The translations under genes were made by a program, and so were the position numbers. Positions 1-12,899 of a stretch of DNA of 64,000 nucleotides are shown in pieces (positions within the stretch are counted from its first letter, which is position 1; every line of letters begins with the position of its first letter). The stretch comes from Membranipora membranacea (taxonomy: Eukaryota; Bryozoa; Gymnolaemata; Cheilostomatida; Membraniporidae), in contig OU612069.1 of assembly GCA_914767715.1 (NCBI GenBank), forward strand, positions 16,055,387 to 16,119,386, written 5' to 3'. The notes under the pieces were generated by a model. It was not told the DNA's origin. It did no database searches and saw only the letters and a list, made by a program, of their open reading frames with translations.

Positions 1-3000
1 AATGCACACAAGGAGCATGTGTTATATAACAATGTGGTGACTAGACCTGGAGGTGTGCATTTGTCCTTCTGTTCAGAAACCGCCTGCGGTATTGCGGCCT
101 CATCCCGCAGGCAAAGCATATTTTGCCACCATTCTTTCGGGAATGGTAATACCCTATACTTTCAACCGGTTGTAACAATCACTAATATAATGTGAGCAGC
201 ACTGTGGATTATTAAGCGCCATAACATAGCAATTTTCAGCAGCATGCGAGCGTAGTTGATTGAACCATAACTCATTCATATTACATGACACTGACCAACT
301 CCAGCACTTGCTTTGAATTCTGCATTTGATACTAACCTCATGATAGTTGGAAGACACTGTGTCATCCATGCCAGTAGACGCTCCATCATCAGAAAATGAC
401 ATCATAACTTCATCATCATCCGCAGGTAAATATGCTGCCGGCTTGTTCTCAGTCTATAAATGTACAAACTTTGTTATAATGTAGTTTGAAACAGGCGTGT
501 TTGTATTTTCACTTTTATTGGAAGTCTATATCATTTCAATAGTGAAATGTTTTCCAAGTAGTGCCAACAAAAAAAACTTTGGTCTTTGAATAACACTTCT
601 CCGAGCCATTGTTTCAAACAAAACATAACAATTTGCTCTCAGGACTTCAATGAAAAAATTGAATACTCCTAGTTTTGTGTGAACTTACTATCTAAAACTT
701 ACGTCTTGTAGTATAGGTTTCAAAAGGAAGAATGATTAACTTACAATGTGATGAGGGACCTCATCTCTGATGGCTGTGACATGATCCACAGATTGATATG
801 TCTCATTAAGTAACTGTTGTTGCCTGTTTTCATTTGATGAATTTGATGCTTTTTTCGAAAATGGTTCACTAGTTTGACCACTAGAGGGAGCTGCTGAGCT
901 GGTATCAGATTTATCTCCACTTGTAGAAGGCTCAAAACCAAGAGAGTCTGTAGACGATTCAGATGAGCTGCGACTTCTGGTTTCTAAACCTACAATCACA
1001 GTGATTTTCTCATAAAATTCTGTTGTATTTTAATAACTGAATAGCTTCATAACTTTGAATTTGTAAAATCTCTTTGACAAAGTTAAGTCCAAAGATTGCA
1101 GCAAAGCCCTAAACTTCATTACAGCCTAAGGTGTTATACAACAGGTTCTAAGCTTAGTAAGCTTTCAAAGTTCATCAAAAAACTAAAACATTTCTCTAAA
1201 TCAAAAGCTTACTCAAGGTTTGTTCAGAACTAGCAAACCTACCATCTTTTCCTTCTTGAGACGTCGGAGTCACTACGGATGGAGGGTTATTAGGTGATGC
1301 CTGGTTTATCTCTCTTCCAGGTCGGGCATAGGGCGATCCTGAAAAAATCAAACAAAACTTTGTGAGTAACTCATGCAGCAGTCTGTTTAACTACAACACG
1401 GATGTGGGTAGTCTAAGTTCCCAGACAGACAACATAGCCGTGGTACATTATCAAAAATGCATTGGTAAAAATGAGTGGTTGATAATGTAATGCCACTCAC
1501 TCGCTTCGCAGCAGACTGAGCACTTGGACTAGGGTGAGGGTGAAAATTCGTGGCAATGGTAAAACAATAATAAAACCAACAGCAGATCTATCCTAAAATT
1601 AACTTGACCTAATTAATTATTGTTCAACATCAACCATGATATATACATATTTTTTTCTTTTTTTTGTGAGGTCAAAAAATTGTCATTTTTGTTTGTTTAT
1701 AATATACTTATATATTTATGAAAACTGAAAACGCGTATTAATAATAAAATAAGTCTCATTTACAATATATTACAATCTTGAACTACTTCCTTGCCCACCT
1801 GGAGATCTCTTACTGTCCAGTGATTCCTTCTTATATTTAGATTTGTTTCTGACCCATGATCCATCAGTAAGTGATGACCTAGTGTCATCTTCATCGTCAG
1901 CATCATCATCTGATGGCAGTGTGTGAACTGTAAGAAGTAAAGATGGATCAATTCAGTGCTTCGGTGAGGTCATTTGTGCTTACGTCCATTTAGACTGTAG
2001 TCTAGATCTGGAGTTAACAACCGCAATCCCAAAAAAGCTCACCGTCCTAGATTACTGCTCTTCATAGCTTTGAGTGTTGTCTTTTGGGCGTTATTATTCG
2101 CCATTTCGAAAACTGCATCATGGGAGACTCCTTACATATCCTAGTATCAGGCCACAAGGTTAAATAAGGGACAACAATCTCGCAGTAACATTGATCCCTT
2201 TAAATGTAAATCATTGCCAGCATCTATTTTTGTAGTTAGCAAAGGGTATCAAATGTTGTAAGGCAAATTTTAGAAGAAAGAGTCAGATTTCTCACCCAAG
2301 AGTCAAACCCTCACAATTGAGGGTCTGAATTGAAATTGACTTGGTAAAAACATCCCATGTGAGGAGCCATGGGACACTGCCAGCTTTTGTCATCATTTCC
2401 ATGACAAAGACAATTCCATGTTACTTTGCGCTGTCCATTTTGTTTAAAACTGGCCATTTCTGAATTTTGGCTCTCACCTCCAGCGCTGAGTTGAGAATCA
2501 TCATCAGTGGATATATCATCTATAGTCCGAGGGGGTGGACTAACCAGATTCTGTTCCAATGACGTAGTAGATGAGTAAAGACTGCGTGCGCGATCTAACA
2601 GCTCAGAGCTCAGACTTCGGTGAAATACTGGTGGCTTTGCCTGTGAACATACATTTTTGTTCATTCGAAACACTTCAACTACATAGAACAAACAAAGAAC
2701 GAGAAAAAATAAATAGCTGATAGAAGAAGAGAATTCTGGAACCATTGCATTTATTGCACTCGGCACTTGCAATGTCTACTTCTATGGACAATATAAATGT
2801 ATATTTTCCGGCTTTCTATCTGAGTAGTCCTACGCTAAAGTATTGGTCACCCTGTGAATAAAGTAATTGTTGCCTATACCAGCAATTCGGATGCACCCTT
2901 TGATTGAATAAAAATATCCCTCAGAATCAGTCACTCACCCTAGTATTGCCTTTTCTCATCTCTACTCTGACCTCAAGAGGTCTAGTCGAAGACTCATGAT

Positions 3001-6000
3001 CAGCACTAGCGGTGACTGGATCACTCTGATAAGTAGCTCCACGAGTGGAAAGCACAACTGGTTCTTCAGCTGTTTGTTGTGGATAGAAAAAGTGTCTCGG
3101 ACTGGATCCTTGCAGACTTGAGTTTTCCTTGACAGGAACTATTGCAGATTTAACGCTCTCCTTAGCAGGTCCACGATAAAACAGAGGAGATCGCTTAGCC
3201 TCAGTTCTCATAGCCTCATGGTACTCTGGTGGTGGGGGTAGGGAGAGAGTCCGTGATAGAACATCCTGAGCAAATACTTCGTCTGGCAATGGGCTCAAAG
3301 TCTCGACAACTAACCGCAAGAATAAATATATAATATATATAGTTTAAGAGCTTTGACATATTATTTATCCTTCCGACATCGACTTAGTAAAGTTTTTCAA
3401 TACATGCTAGGTTTTCACAAAACAGACCCACATGGCAGGCATTGTTGATCTTGTTACTTGCCGCTCATGGTTACAAATCTGTCACAATCAACAACCAACC
3501 AGCTGTGAGCATGTTGCAGTTAAGTTAGCATGACAACAGAAAATATATGTACCATAGCTAATCTACCTTGGTTCTCCTGCATTAACTGTGGGCCCCCTCC
3601 GGCGCTTATATTACCAAGGCTCTCTGTGCTTCTCCTCAGAATCTCTCTACTATCAGTTAAGTTCCGGTCGGTGACTGTGTTGAGCTGTGCTGAGATTTGA
3701 GCGCTCCTCGCCTTGATCAGTGAAAGCTGAGCATCTATGTCGGCACCTTAAAATGACAAAATATAGTGTATTGAACTCTCAATACCACCTTCCAAGTAGA
3801 AACCATGATTGGCCTACAAATAGTTGATAAATTGCTTGGCTCGGCATCAGTGCTGACTTAATCCCAAATTATATACATTACAGTTTTCCTGTCATTGCAT
3901 TAAAATCGAATAACTAGGAGATGTAGGGTTACGTGTCGTAAAAGGGAATGCTTCACAAAATCTAACTGATAAGATCAGTCTCATAATTGTTTGACCTGTC
4001 AACCGACAGAAAGGACAACGTTTTCTTTCATAAGGATGTTTTACCGTCACTATGCTGCTCTGTACACAGGTGAGGTACTTTAAGCTCTCTCTCTATAATC
4101 GGCTCCTGAACTGGCCTCTTTCTACTACTGATATCGGTAACAGGACCTTCAGCTGAGTACTCCATGAGCTTCTGAGGCTCTGTGAGGTCAGGGTCATTTG
4201 TTGCTTGTGCCACCATTTGAGATTCAGCCCCACCTGCATTAAAAAAAAAGTTTTTAAAAAAGGCCTATTGTAAGTAGATGTGGAGGCTCAGTTGGTTTAA
4301 TTAGGTAAGTCCACATTTCCAATTGCTAATTAGTTAGACTTTGTCTGCCAGATTTTTCTAATATCGAACGCAACAGTCTATCCGTGCATTGTAACAAAAT
4401 TGTTACAAAACAAAATTAGATTGTTGCTTTCAATGATACCTCAAAAAAATATCCCGATCTGGCACACAAACCTTCCACACAAAGCTGAACACATTACGTT
4501 ATGCAATGCAAACTTACCTACCAGCCATGCTGTATACAAGTGTTGAAGGTGATGCATTTGAACCCTATCACGTCAGGCACCATTATTTAGGGGGATGGAA
4601 TTTCTACACTGTGGCTTGGTGAAGCTTTAGCAGTTTTGCACATAAACATAAATCCATTGTGGCATTATGGAAGGCTGTTGGATGCCACATTCAAGAGCTA
4701 AGCAAAATATCTCACCAGATAAGCACAATCTTCCTTCATTAACGGATAAATCACTGTGGAGAGATCTGTTCTCATAGTTCTCATCAATACTTATTTCATC
4801 TAAAATAAATAAATAGACTCCATCTAATGGTATTGGAGGGGTTGGGATTCCCTTTGTGGACCGTACTTGCTGGTTAACCAGGCTTACATTTCGTTCGCCC
4901 CAGAAAAAAAACATCTTGTCACCTGTCAGGTCAAGGTGAATGAAATACTATTGCCACTATTGTATCAATAATTTCCCATACTAAATATAAATAATCTTAT
5001 ATACAAAAAGAGGTAGCTAATGATAAGACCAACAGAGTCTTTTCCAAGCATTTTCCTATTTAAGGTATAAGTATATATTTACTAGTTATTCCCAACCATT
5101 GTTAGAAAAGTTCCTGATATTCCTAACTTTGGTCTCAAACAACAAAACCAACAAACCTTGCTCGGTATCATCGACATCACTCCTATCAGAGCAGAAGGAG
5201 GTGTATCCTAGATGATGGAGATATTCTGGTTCTGATAAGGGATTAGGGGTATCTTCACTTCGAGCCTCGGCAGAGAGCTCCACCGAGGAAGGTAACTCTG
5301 AAATTTGCTGCTGCTCGTGTGGAAGCAAAACTCTGATTTCAGGTCGGATCTTAGCAGCAGTTTCGCCTGGATGGTGAAGAATGAAACGAAAGAAAAATTT
5401 GTTTTAATGCAATGAGATAATATCTGACAACAATTTTACAATCTGGAAGAAATCTCTTCATCATGACGTTGTGTACCAGTTTCGTTGCTTATCGAATTGG
5501 CAAACAGAATTATGTTCACGTTCAGCTTCATTGTAATATAGGACCAAACTTGGAGTTTCAAGGGATCAACTCGTTCAGTTCAACAGATTGATGAAAAACT
5601 GTTGCAAAAATTGTGTTTTTAGGAAACCAGCAAGTAAGGAGTTCGGTCATCTTACAAAGATATTAATCCAAAGTATCAAATTCCCTATATCAGTGTACCT
5701 ACCTTTATCGGCGCTTTTCGCTTTACTATCATCTGTAGTGATTTCCTTAGCTTTTTTCAGCTTGTCAAATATGCTCAAAGCTAGTGACTTGATTGTCTTT
5801 TTTCCACTTTTCTTTCCTTCTTTGCTCTTAGATTTACTCTGTGAGGTCGAAGGCTCTGCATGTGGTGTAAGGATGTCGAAAGTCTGAATAGCACCGATAT
5901 TTTCTGTTTTTGGAAGGGAAACATGAGTAGCAATCGCGGGGTTAGACTCAATTTTCTGACTTGAGATTGTCTTCTCTGGTTTCGATTTTGCAGCATCGGA

Positions 6001-9000
6001 ATTGTAGTTGACATTAGTGTCCGATTCCCTGATCGTAGTATTACTTTCTACGCTGCATGATCTACTGATAGACATAGCCTGTGTCAGAGGATCTACTGCC
6101 TTCTTAGGCACAGTACCTGTTATAGATCCATCTGACGTTTCAATCTCTTGTTCTAATGTTTCAGTTATTGAGTTGGGCCGAGAGATATCTGTGTTAGCAA
6201 AATGATCAAAAGTGTAGCTCTTACTGGATAACAAACTGAGTGATGTGCGATCCGCATCTTCTTGCGCAATAGTTTCAGTTAAATTAGAAGGAGGGACAAC
6301 AACTTCTCCAATACCAACATGATTCTCTGAGTCACACGATGGTTTAGAATCGTTATCAGAGCTACGCTGCTCTAAGTCTTGTGAGATTTTGATTATTTCA
6401 GACAGGATCATATCAGAGTCAGCACTGCTGCTGACCTCTGAACCCTGACTCGATTGGTGGTCCAGCAATCTGCCCTCTCCTTCTGTGTGTCCTCTGAACT
6501 GTCTATTGGCAGCAGCGAATGTTATGTATTCAGTCTCAGTGCTGTCCTGGCAACATGATAAAGAGTTATGTGGACTAGTACTTCTATGTGTGACGTGAGA
6601 AGTTTGCTGTTGCTGTTTAGTGTCAGCTACTTCATGAACAGACACTGTTCCACTGGAACTGGTGGGGAGTTCGTTTGGTACAACTTTAGTATTGTCAGCG
6701 GAAATTATATGGGGAGGTTCTACGGCACTAACATCTTCCTGTGTTCCACTGGTGTGCTTTCGTTGACTGTCTGCATGCTGAGACATATCATCATCTTTGT
6801 TAGCAATATCACTTTCATGTTTTTTATTCTCCTTATCATTGTCAATCTCTTCAACAGTATCACTGCCATCTCTATCCTCCTCTGGGTCACCCAGTGTACT
6901 AGATATGCTGTCATCGAGCTCTTCTTCTATAGTAACACCAGACTGCTCTCCATATGAGGCAGCGTGAGGTAGATTATACAAAGTCTCCGATGAAGGCCTA
7001 CTAGAGAAAGTCAGCATTGGGATGACTAGGATATTGGTGGATAGCGGATCATTGTTTGTATTGGGGAGGCTGTCATTATTGTAGCCTGACTGATTGTCTA
7101 TTGATGGATGGAGATTATATCCTGGGCTACCTGGCTCTGCAATTGATCAAGAAGAATGTAGACAAACCATGTCTAGGGATAGGAGAATCTATACTTTTGT
7201 TCCATTTCCAACATCAGTCCAATGACAGACAGACAAGTGACATTTACCTTTTGCTATTCTATTAGTGTACCAGGTAGCAAAGTATTTTGCTTACTTGCCC
7301 TTTTTTGTAAACTTTGTATTTGCTTGGTTAGGGCCTATTATTCGAACAGAATCTTTAAAAAGCATGACTGTTTTTCACAAAACCTGTTTAGTTGACCATC
7401 TTGCTTGTGAAACTTTGTTGTTTGCTTACAAGCGCCAAAAGTAACTTATCTAAGACATTTAAAGGGTTAATGCAATGAATAAAAGCAAAACCAACCTGAA
7501 TACGTTTGGTGGTCACTGATGTCGCTGTCAGTAAAGTCTGAATCTTCTTCTACAATTACATCCAGATCCGTCGTGATTAGCTGATTCACCACTGAGTATC
7601 TGTAAAAACAAAGATCAATAAATTACAATGATGGGGGCTCTTGATAAACTCCAAAAAAATGGGAAACACTCAGTGGGTTCGAGAAGAGTTCTGATATTTT
7701 TAAAAATTAGATTAATTGCATCTAATGGATGGATGACGTTGAAAAACCCGTGAGCAAGTACTGTCTTACCAGCTTGATCTAAGTTGAGCTGACTCTCTTT
7801 CTTCAGTCTTGCACTTAGTTTAATTTCTTCTTTCGATGTTAATTAGGCCAGGAATACAGTCAACATCAGAGTGCCTCACAATAATTTACATAGATTTTGT
7901 GATTGCAGGGGATGTTTTAGCCATTAAGCCATCTTTTTTTTCAGCGTGTTGGTCTGATAAAACTGCTCACCTGTTTAGTATTTGAGCCACGTCATCACTA
8001 ATCAGGTTATCAAGCTCTAAATCAGCTGAACTGACATCAGACAAATCCTCACCATCCTCATAATCCTCATAGTCACCAGATATGACCTCCACCTCATCAG
8101 CAAGTTCATCATCAGCATAGACATCACTACCATCAGTGTCTGTCTCAAACTCCTGCTCAGCCATTTCAAATTCTACATCGCTATCGAAGTGTTCCTCTTC
8201 GTCATCGCTCCTGTGACTCTCAGAATTCAAGCTTGGACTCACAGTATGACTTTGGCTAATATGAGTTGGATTTGGTGGGAGTTCAAACTGAGGCGCTTGT
8301 AAAGTTGTAGGTGAGTACGGGAGACTTGATGTGATTGACTGGACCTCTTCATCTATGCTACTTCCATCACTCTGAATAACAGCAAGGAAGGAAGCGATAA
8401 TGGGACAATAATAACATCACAAATTGCAAAAATGGGAATTGTGAGATGGTGCTGCCAGGCCATTGGTGCAGCAGGCAGAACTAGTGGGCTCAAATATCAC
8501 AGGGAAGTAATCTTGGTTGGTTGTGTTAGCCCTAAAGCACCCTCAGAGGTATCTCATTCCAGTGACGACAATCAGAATTCAGAACATCCAAATGCAAAGG
8601 ATATCTAGCCAAGTGTCAGTCTGTGATAGTGTTTTCAAGAAACCCTGTCTAGAAATAGGATTTACAAATTTTACCATTTATAGACTACATCAGTTCTTAA
8701 TGGTAGATACAACAACTTACCACAGGAATTGTAGGATACTTTGGGAACTCGTCAACTAATTTACTCTCGGCACTACCACCATTGCTTCTATCGATAGCTT
8801 GAAATCCTGAAAAGAGACATCAGCAAGTCAGTGTTCCTTGTAAAGTGAATGATGTAGTACGTCCATGTACTATTCAAACTTGACTGCAGCTGTTTGCATA
8901 CATTTAAATGTGTCACAGAGTAAGAATATTTCCTTTCTCTGTGAATGCATCGTCATTTATTACAGTTCTACTAATGAGGATCATCTACAAATTCTGAAGT

Positions 9001-10346
9001 GATTAGCTGTTGATTGCCATCGTCTCAAGCTGGTTTCTTATTGTCTCCATGAAAGGATAATCTGAATGCTTGTTACTTAGATGCCATGGTAATACCAGTT
9101 ACACACAAAAATTGATCATCTCAGCTCAGAACTGACTCTGCAACATCAATGAGTTGTGAGGTATTCTCTAGAGACTTTGGGAGGGGTTTTTATGTGATAC
9201 CACTCGACAAACCCTGACAAAATTAATTTTAAAATCTTTGGTGAACTTAACTCCAGGTACAACTCTGTTGAATGAATTCTATAGCACCAACTTCAAAGCT
9301 AGTCTAACCCATAGATCCTAGACAAGGTTGTGTGCTGCCTTATCAAACGAAGTCGGCGTAAAGAACTGCAGTTTTAATGGTATTATAGATTGTCATCAAT
9401 CAAAGGCATCATCTCATCAATACAATGGATCATCTATGATTCATAGCGCATCATTGATGGAATTTGTCCTATAATAGATCTCATCACTAGATAATATTGT
9501 GGGAGTGATAGAAACTCAATCTGATTGTCCCTTCAACATCAGGTGGAAGTTATGATGTTAGGTATGTGTTTTACAAACGAATACAAAAGGATAATCCGAG
9601 TAAAATTAATCAGCGTCTTACTAACCAATTTGTTCACCAAGTGGAGATAATTCAGAGTTGTCTACTAAAGATATATGTCGCCTTCTCCCTTCCTCTGCTG
9701 TGCTAGCCTCCTCAGCAACAGCTCCTGGTGACAAATATGTTATATTCAATAATATAAATCAGACCAGGTATTTATTGCTTAGCACCTATCGTTTAGCGTT
9801 GTCGAATTTCCAAGGTTAATACTATATAAAATTTGACGGTGCTTTCGACAAGTGTTTTGAATAGATCTCTGGGAATTCCAGGCTGAAATCGCAAGGTGGG
9901 ACTGCTGCTAACACGCTATATGAATTCATATCAACATGCCAGTCCATTTTGAAGCTGATTTTAATCAAGTCAGCCTTGTTGAGAGGTCTGGCAACAAGAG
10001 CTGCACAGGGCTAGCTTCCAATCACATGCTGTGTGAAGTATACTCTATCTGATGTTTTTATAACATACGACGTAATGATAGTGCAATGATACGTTTTCTC
10101 TTTTATTATCTGCATAGATACATCCGACATAATGGGAAAGGCTGTCTTGGCTAAAGCTTCTTGGTTAAATGTCAATTGCCATTATACCATTCGATTCCGC
10201 CTACCTGATTCAGTGGAGAGACAGCCCAGGTTAGCCTCAATTTCCTCCAGTAGACTCATTCTCTGACGATGATGTGTATCAGATACGGGGACGATATCCA
10301 GAACACTTGCAGTGTCATCCATCACACTCAGTCTATTATCCGCCAT
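1..10346 (-). CDS. Large acidic, Ser-rich, mostly disordered protein, multi-exon, 3' end outside window
   Basis: I do not recognise this protein. Sixteen exons keep frame through consensus GT-AG junctions: 10205-10346, 9626-9724, 8721-8806, 7971-8371, 7496-7599, 5703-7136, 5157-5366, 4716-4799, 4045-4233, 3567-3746, 2939-3309, 2478-2640, 1799-1927, 1243-1338, 745-989 and 337-453. They total 4050 coding bases, or 1350 codons. A further exon near 1-83 is possible but has weak splice signals. The start MADNRLS (ATG at 10346, purine at -3, G at +4) is preferred; an in-frame ATG at 10370 is the alternative. Visible segments: a strongly Asp/Glu-rich block at about residues 160-240, a Ser/Thr-rich long exon (about 278-755) ending in a Lys-rich stretch with KEGKKSGKKTIKSL, a possible coiled coil at about 917-976, and a PPEY (PPxY-type, WW-binding) motif near residue 1005. 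There is no signal peptide or membrane segment. Composition suggests an intracellular scaffold or regulator; that is inference. Confidence 0.7.
2311..2477 (-). other. Possible retained-intron alternative C-terminus of the large acidic protein
   Basis: Beyond the donor used in the model (GTGAGA just after the exon ending at 2478) the reading frame stays open for about 55 codons to a stop at 2311. The extension is Cys-containing (CLCHGNDDK, WQCPM, GCFY). Because the donor is good and the next exon (1799-1927) continues in frame, I treat this as intron. Retention would give a short isoform of about 1210 residues with a Cys-rich end. Confidence 0.2.
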
Positions 10347-10584
10347 ATCTCGCTTTGTAGAAAACAACATTAAAAAGCTTTACATGCAGTACAATGATGC
10401 ATGGCAGCGTACGTGTTAAGCGCGTATAGAAGTTTTACTGCTAGAGTTTAGGTAAGCTAGTTCAGAGGTGAATTAATTTAAGCTAGCACCAAATTCAGCT
10501 AGCTAAGGTGGAGGCTATTATGAAGTAATGAGGATTCATAAATGCTAGCTAGCAACAAAATTCACTACTTGAAGCCTGTGCAAA

Positions 10585-10728
10585 ATGGCGGACTTTTACA
10601 CATGTGACTACTTCATTCCTCTAGGGTCGGTAAATAAGTTGTTGCAGAAAGATTATTCACTCACCTCACAATCCCATATCTTAGACTCAGCAAGAAAAGA
10701 CTTCCAGAGTGTAGACCACACACAATGA
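10585..10728 (+). CDS. Small ORF or first exon, head to head with the acidic-protein gene
   Basis: A 47-codon ORF starts with ATG in a strong context (AAAATGGCG) and reads MADFYTCDYFIPLGSVNK at its N-terminus, ending with TGA at 10726-10728. It lies about 240 bp from the opposite-strand start at 10346, the spacing of a shared bidirectional promoter. The codons look protein-like, with no low complexity. A donor-like GTAAAT follows codon 15, so this could be the first coding exon of a longer plus-strand gene; I could not follow convincing further exons. It also overlaps, in antisense, a donor-like CTCAC/CTCACC site near 10660-10675 that may end a 5' UTR exon of the minus-strand gene. Either reading is unproven. 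Confidence 0.3.
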   Translation: MADFYTCDYFIPLGSVNKLLQKDYSLTSQSHILDSARKDFQSVDHTQ

Positions 10729-11064
10729 GTAAAACCTGGTCCTCCAAATGTTGTCAACAATCTTGCATGCAGTGCCAAAAAATGGTAATTGGTGTTATAA
10801 GCTCTTTAAAATTATGTAGATTCCCATCCCGTGCATATCGTATAGTCAAAAGACAATATTTTTTGCATCCTACCACGCAAACTTGATCACTAAGGTCTGG
10901 TTACTAAGCAATCTTATTAGAATGGATAGGCATGCAAATAGCCACTGCAGAAGATAAACACGATTTCACATGAGGTTAATTTGTGAACTCCATGGCCACT
11001 ATCAACATAAAAGAGTAAAATGATTAATCTATGGGATACCACTAACAGCACATGGTTCATATAA

Positions 11065-11096
11065 TCACAGAGTAAGGATATATCCTTACTCTGTGA
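11065..11096. repeat. 32-bp perfect palindrome, MITE-like core
   Basis: The arm TCACAGAGTAAGGATA meets its exact reverse complement with no spacer. Related sequence recurs at 8912-8945 (imperfect) and 38248-38296 (arms around a TA-rich centre), and a single arm occurs near 15127. This suggests a small palindromic repeat family. Confidence 0.6.
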
Positions 11097-12667
11097 TATA
11101 ATAATGTAATAGCACAACTATTACTGTGGCAAACTTAATTTGTGAGCGCCGAAGTTAATGACAGCTACAAATACCTTAGGACTATCCAAAAAATTCTGAG
11201 CATTGATACCAACACTAACACCATGAAGGTAAGACCAATGACTATACAATGAGTGTAAAAGGCATTCCTAGAAAGTGTATTATTGTGTCACCGCCAGCTG
11301 TACAACCATACCATCAAATCCGCATGTCACCTCAGTCATGGATAACTAGCAGATTCGGCAACATTGATGACATTTACCCACAGAAACTAAAGACAAGGCG
11401 TCCATCAAAGTTTTTGTCTGTGAAAAACTTCTCTCTGCCATGTTCAGAGCATTGAATACCACAAAAACGCTGAATTTTTACCAATAGACATTTTTACTTT
11501 TCTGAACAGAGCACTCAAAAAACAATAATTTGATCATGAAGTACTAATAAAATATACACACATATATACAATGAATCAATATCTTGGTACTTTCGAATAG
11601 CAATTTACCAACTTCAAAGTTCACTAATGGTAAACTTAGTTGCACTTTGTTTTACCACATGTACCGTCACTTTCATTTACGCAAACTTTTCATTGAGAAC
11701 TAAAAATATTCGCCTGACCTAAAACTGCTGAGTTTTATTCCATACTTATTGCCACCCAAAGAGCGTGTGCTAAAGCTCAGAAAATCAGTGAAAAGCAGTA
11801 AAAGCTAGTATCGATTTACAAAGTTACTGTGACAATGAAAAAATCGGTGAATAGCATAGCATGGTCAGGAAATGAATGAAAAACGCCTCAGATACCTTGT
11901 ATTTTGTCAATACTGGTATGACAATGCCACAAAGAAAAAGTTTCCGCATGGAGTTATTGTTCGCTTAACAATGAAGAGATAACTCTTAATACTATCAAAC
12001 TGTTTCATGATAGTATGATAAAACATTTCGATCCTATTGAGACGGGGTATGGTGGGTACAGTGATTTCAAACAAAACTATCAAATTAAATCTGGTAGTAA
12101 TTTAATTTCGCATGTATGTCCAATATTGACATCATTTGAAATAAGGAGATAAAATTTCCACCACAAATCACCTCGGATCTGAATTCAAAGTTGACGTAAT
12201 ACTCACAGAGCGTATCCACATTCGTGGTATCAGTATATCATCACTATGAGGCTTGTAGCATAAAATATTTACTCTGGGTTCTGTAATAAACAAGTAAAAT
12301 ATAATAATGACTTCATATCCTACTGTATCTAAATATGTCAAACAACAAAAACAGTCTTCTGCATCGGCTACAAAACAGGGGTGTCATTGAAACGGTTGCT
12401 TGCACTATAGGCATGAGACAGTTATCCTCTCTCGCCCCATTTCCAATACCAATCATTTATATTATTATCAGGTTAGTCATTTTTTGAAAGTATTTTGGAG
12501 TTGCCCCCCCTCTGCTCTCATGCCACAATTATTAATCTGGAGAAAAAAATCAGTGCTCCACTGAATATGCAGTAATGCTGGGGGTCATGGTTAGGCATAA
12601 TCAGGGTGGGGAGAGGTGTTAAATATCAAGTGTGGTAGCAGCCATAACTCACATATAAAAAACTCAC

Positions 12668-12899
12668 GTTTGTTTATAGTCTTGATACCCTGTGATGCCG
12701 TGTGAGAAACTTAGATGTTTTTCGGTTTATTTGATTCTAGTATCATCAGTATGGGACTACTGACTTTAGAGACTAGCATGGTACAGGAGCATTTGAGGTC
12801 GGATGCCCTTCCTGACACCACCGTGACACGCCGGGAATAGATCACGGGACCTCTCGATTGAAAGACCCATGCTCTATCCATTGCACCACGGCCACTCCC
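12668..12899 (-). mobile_element. tRNA-headed SINE-like element, copy 1
   Basis: On the minus strand the element starts with a tRNA-like head: GGTGCAATGGATAGAGC resembles a polymerase III A box, and a weaker B box follows about 35 bases on. A body carrying TCAGGAAGGGCATCCGACC comes next. The copy at 27607-27855 shares head and body, which supports a dispersed family. It ends in a segment beginning near TTTATAGTCTTGATACCC on the plus strand. Confidence 0.65.

Noticed and set aside
5588-6957. Plus-strand ORFs of 65-129 codons
   Set aside because: Antisense to the 1.4-kb coding exon 5703-7136; hydrophobic composition typical of the complement of Ser/Asp codons.
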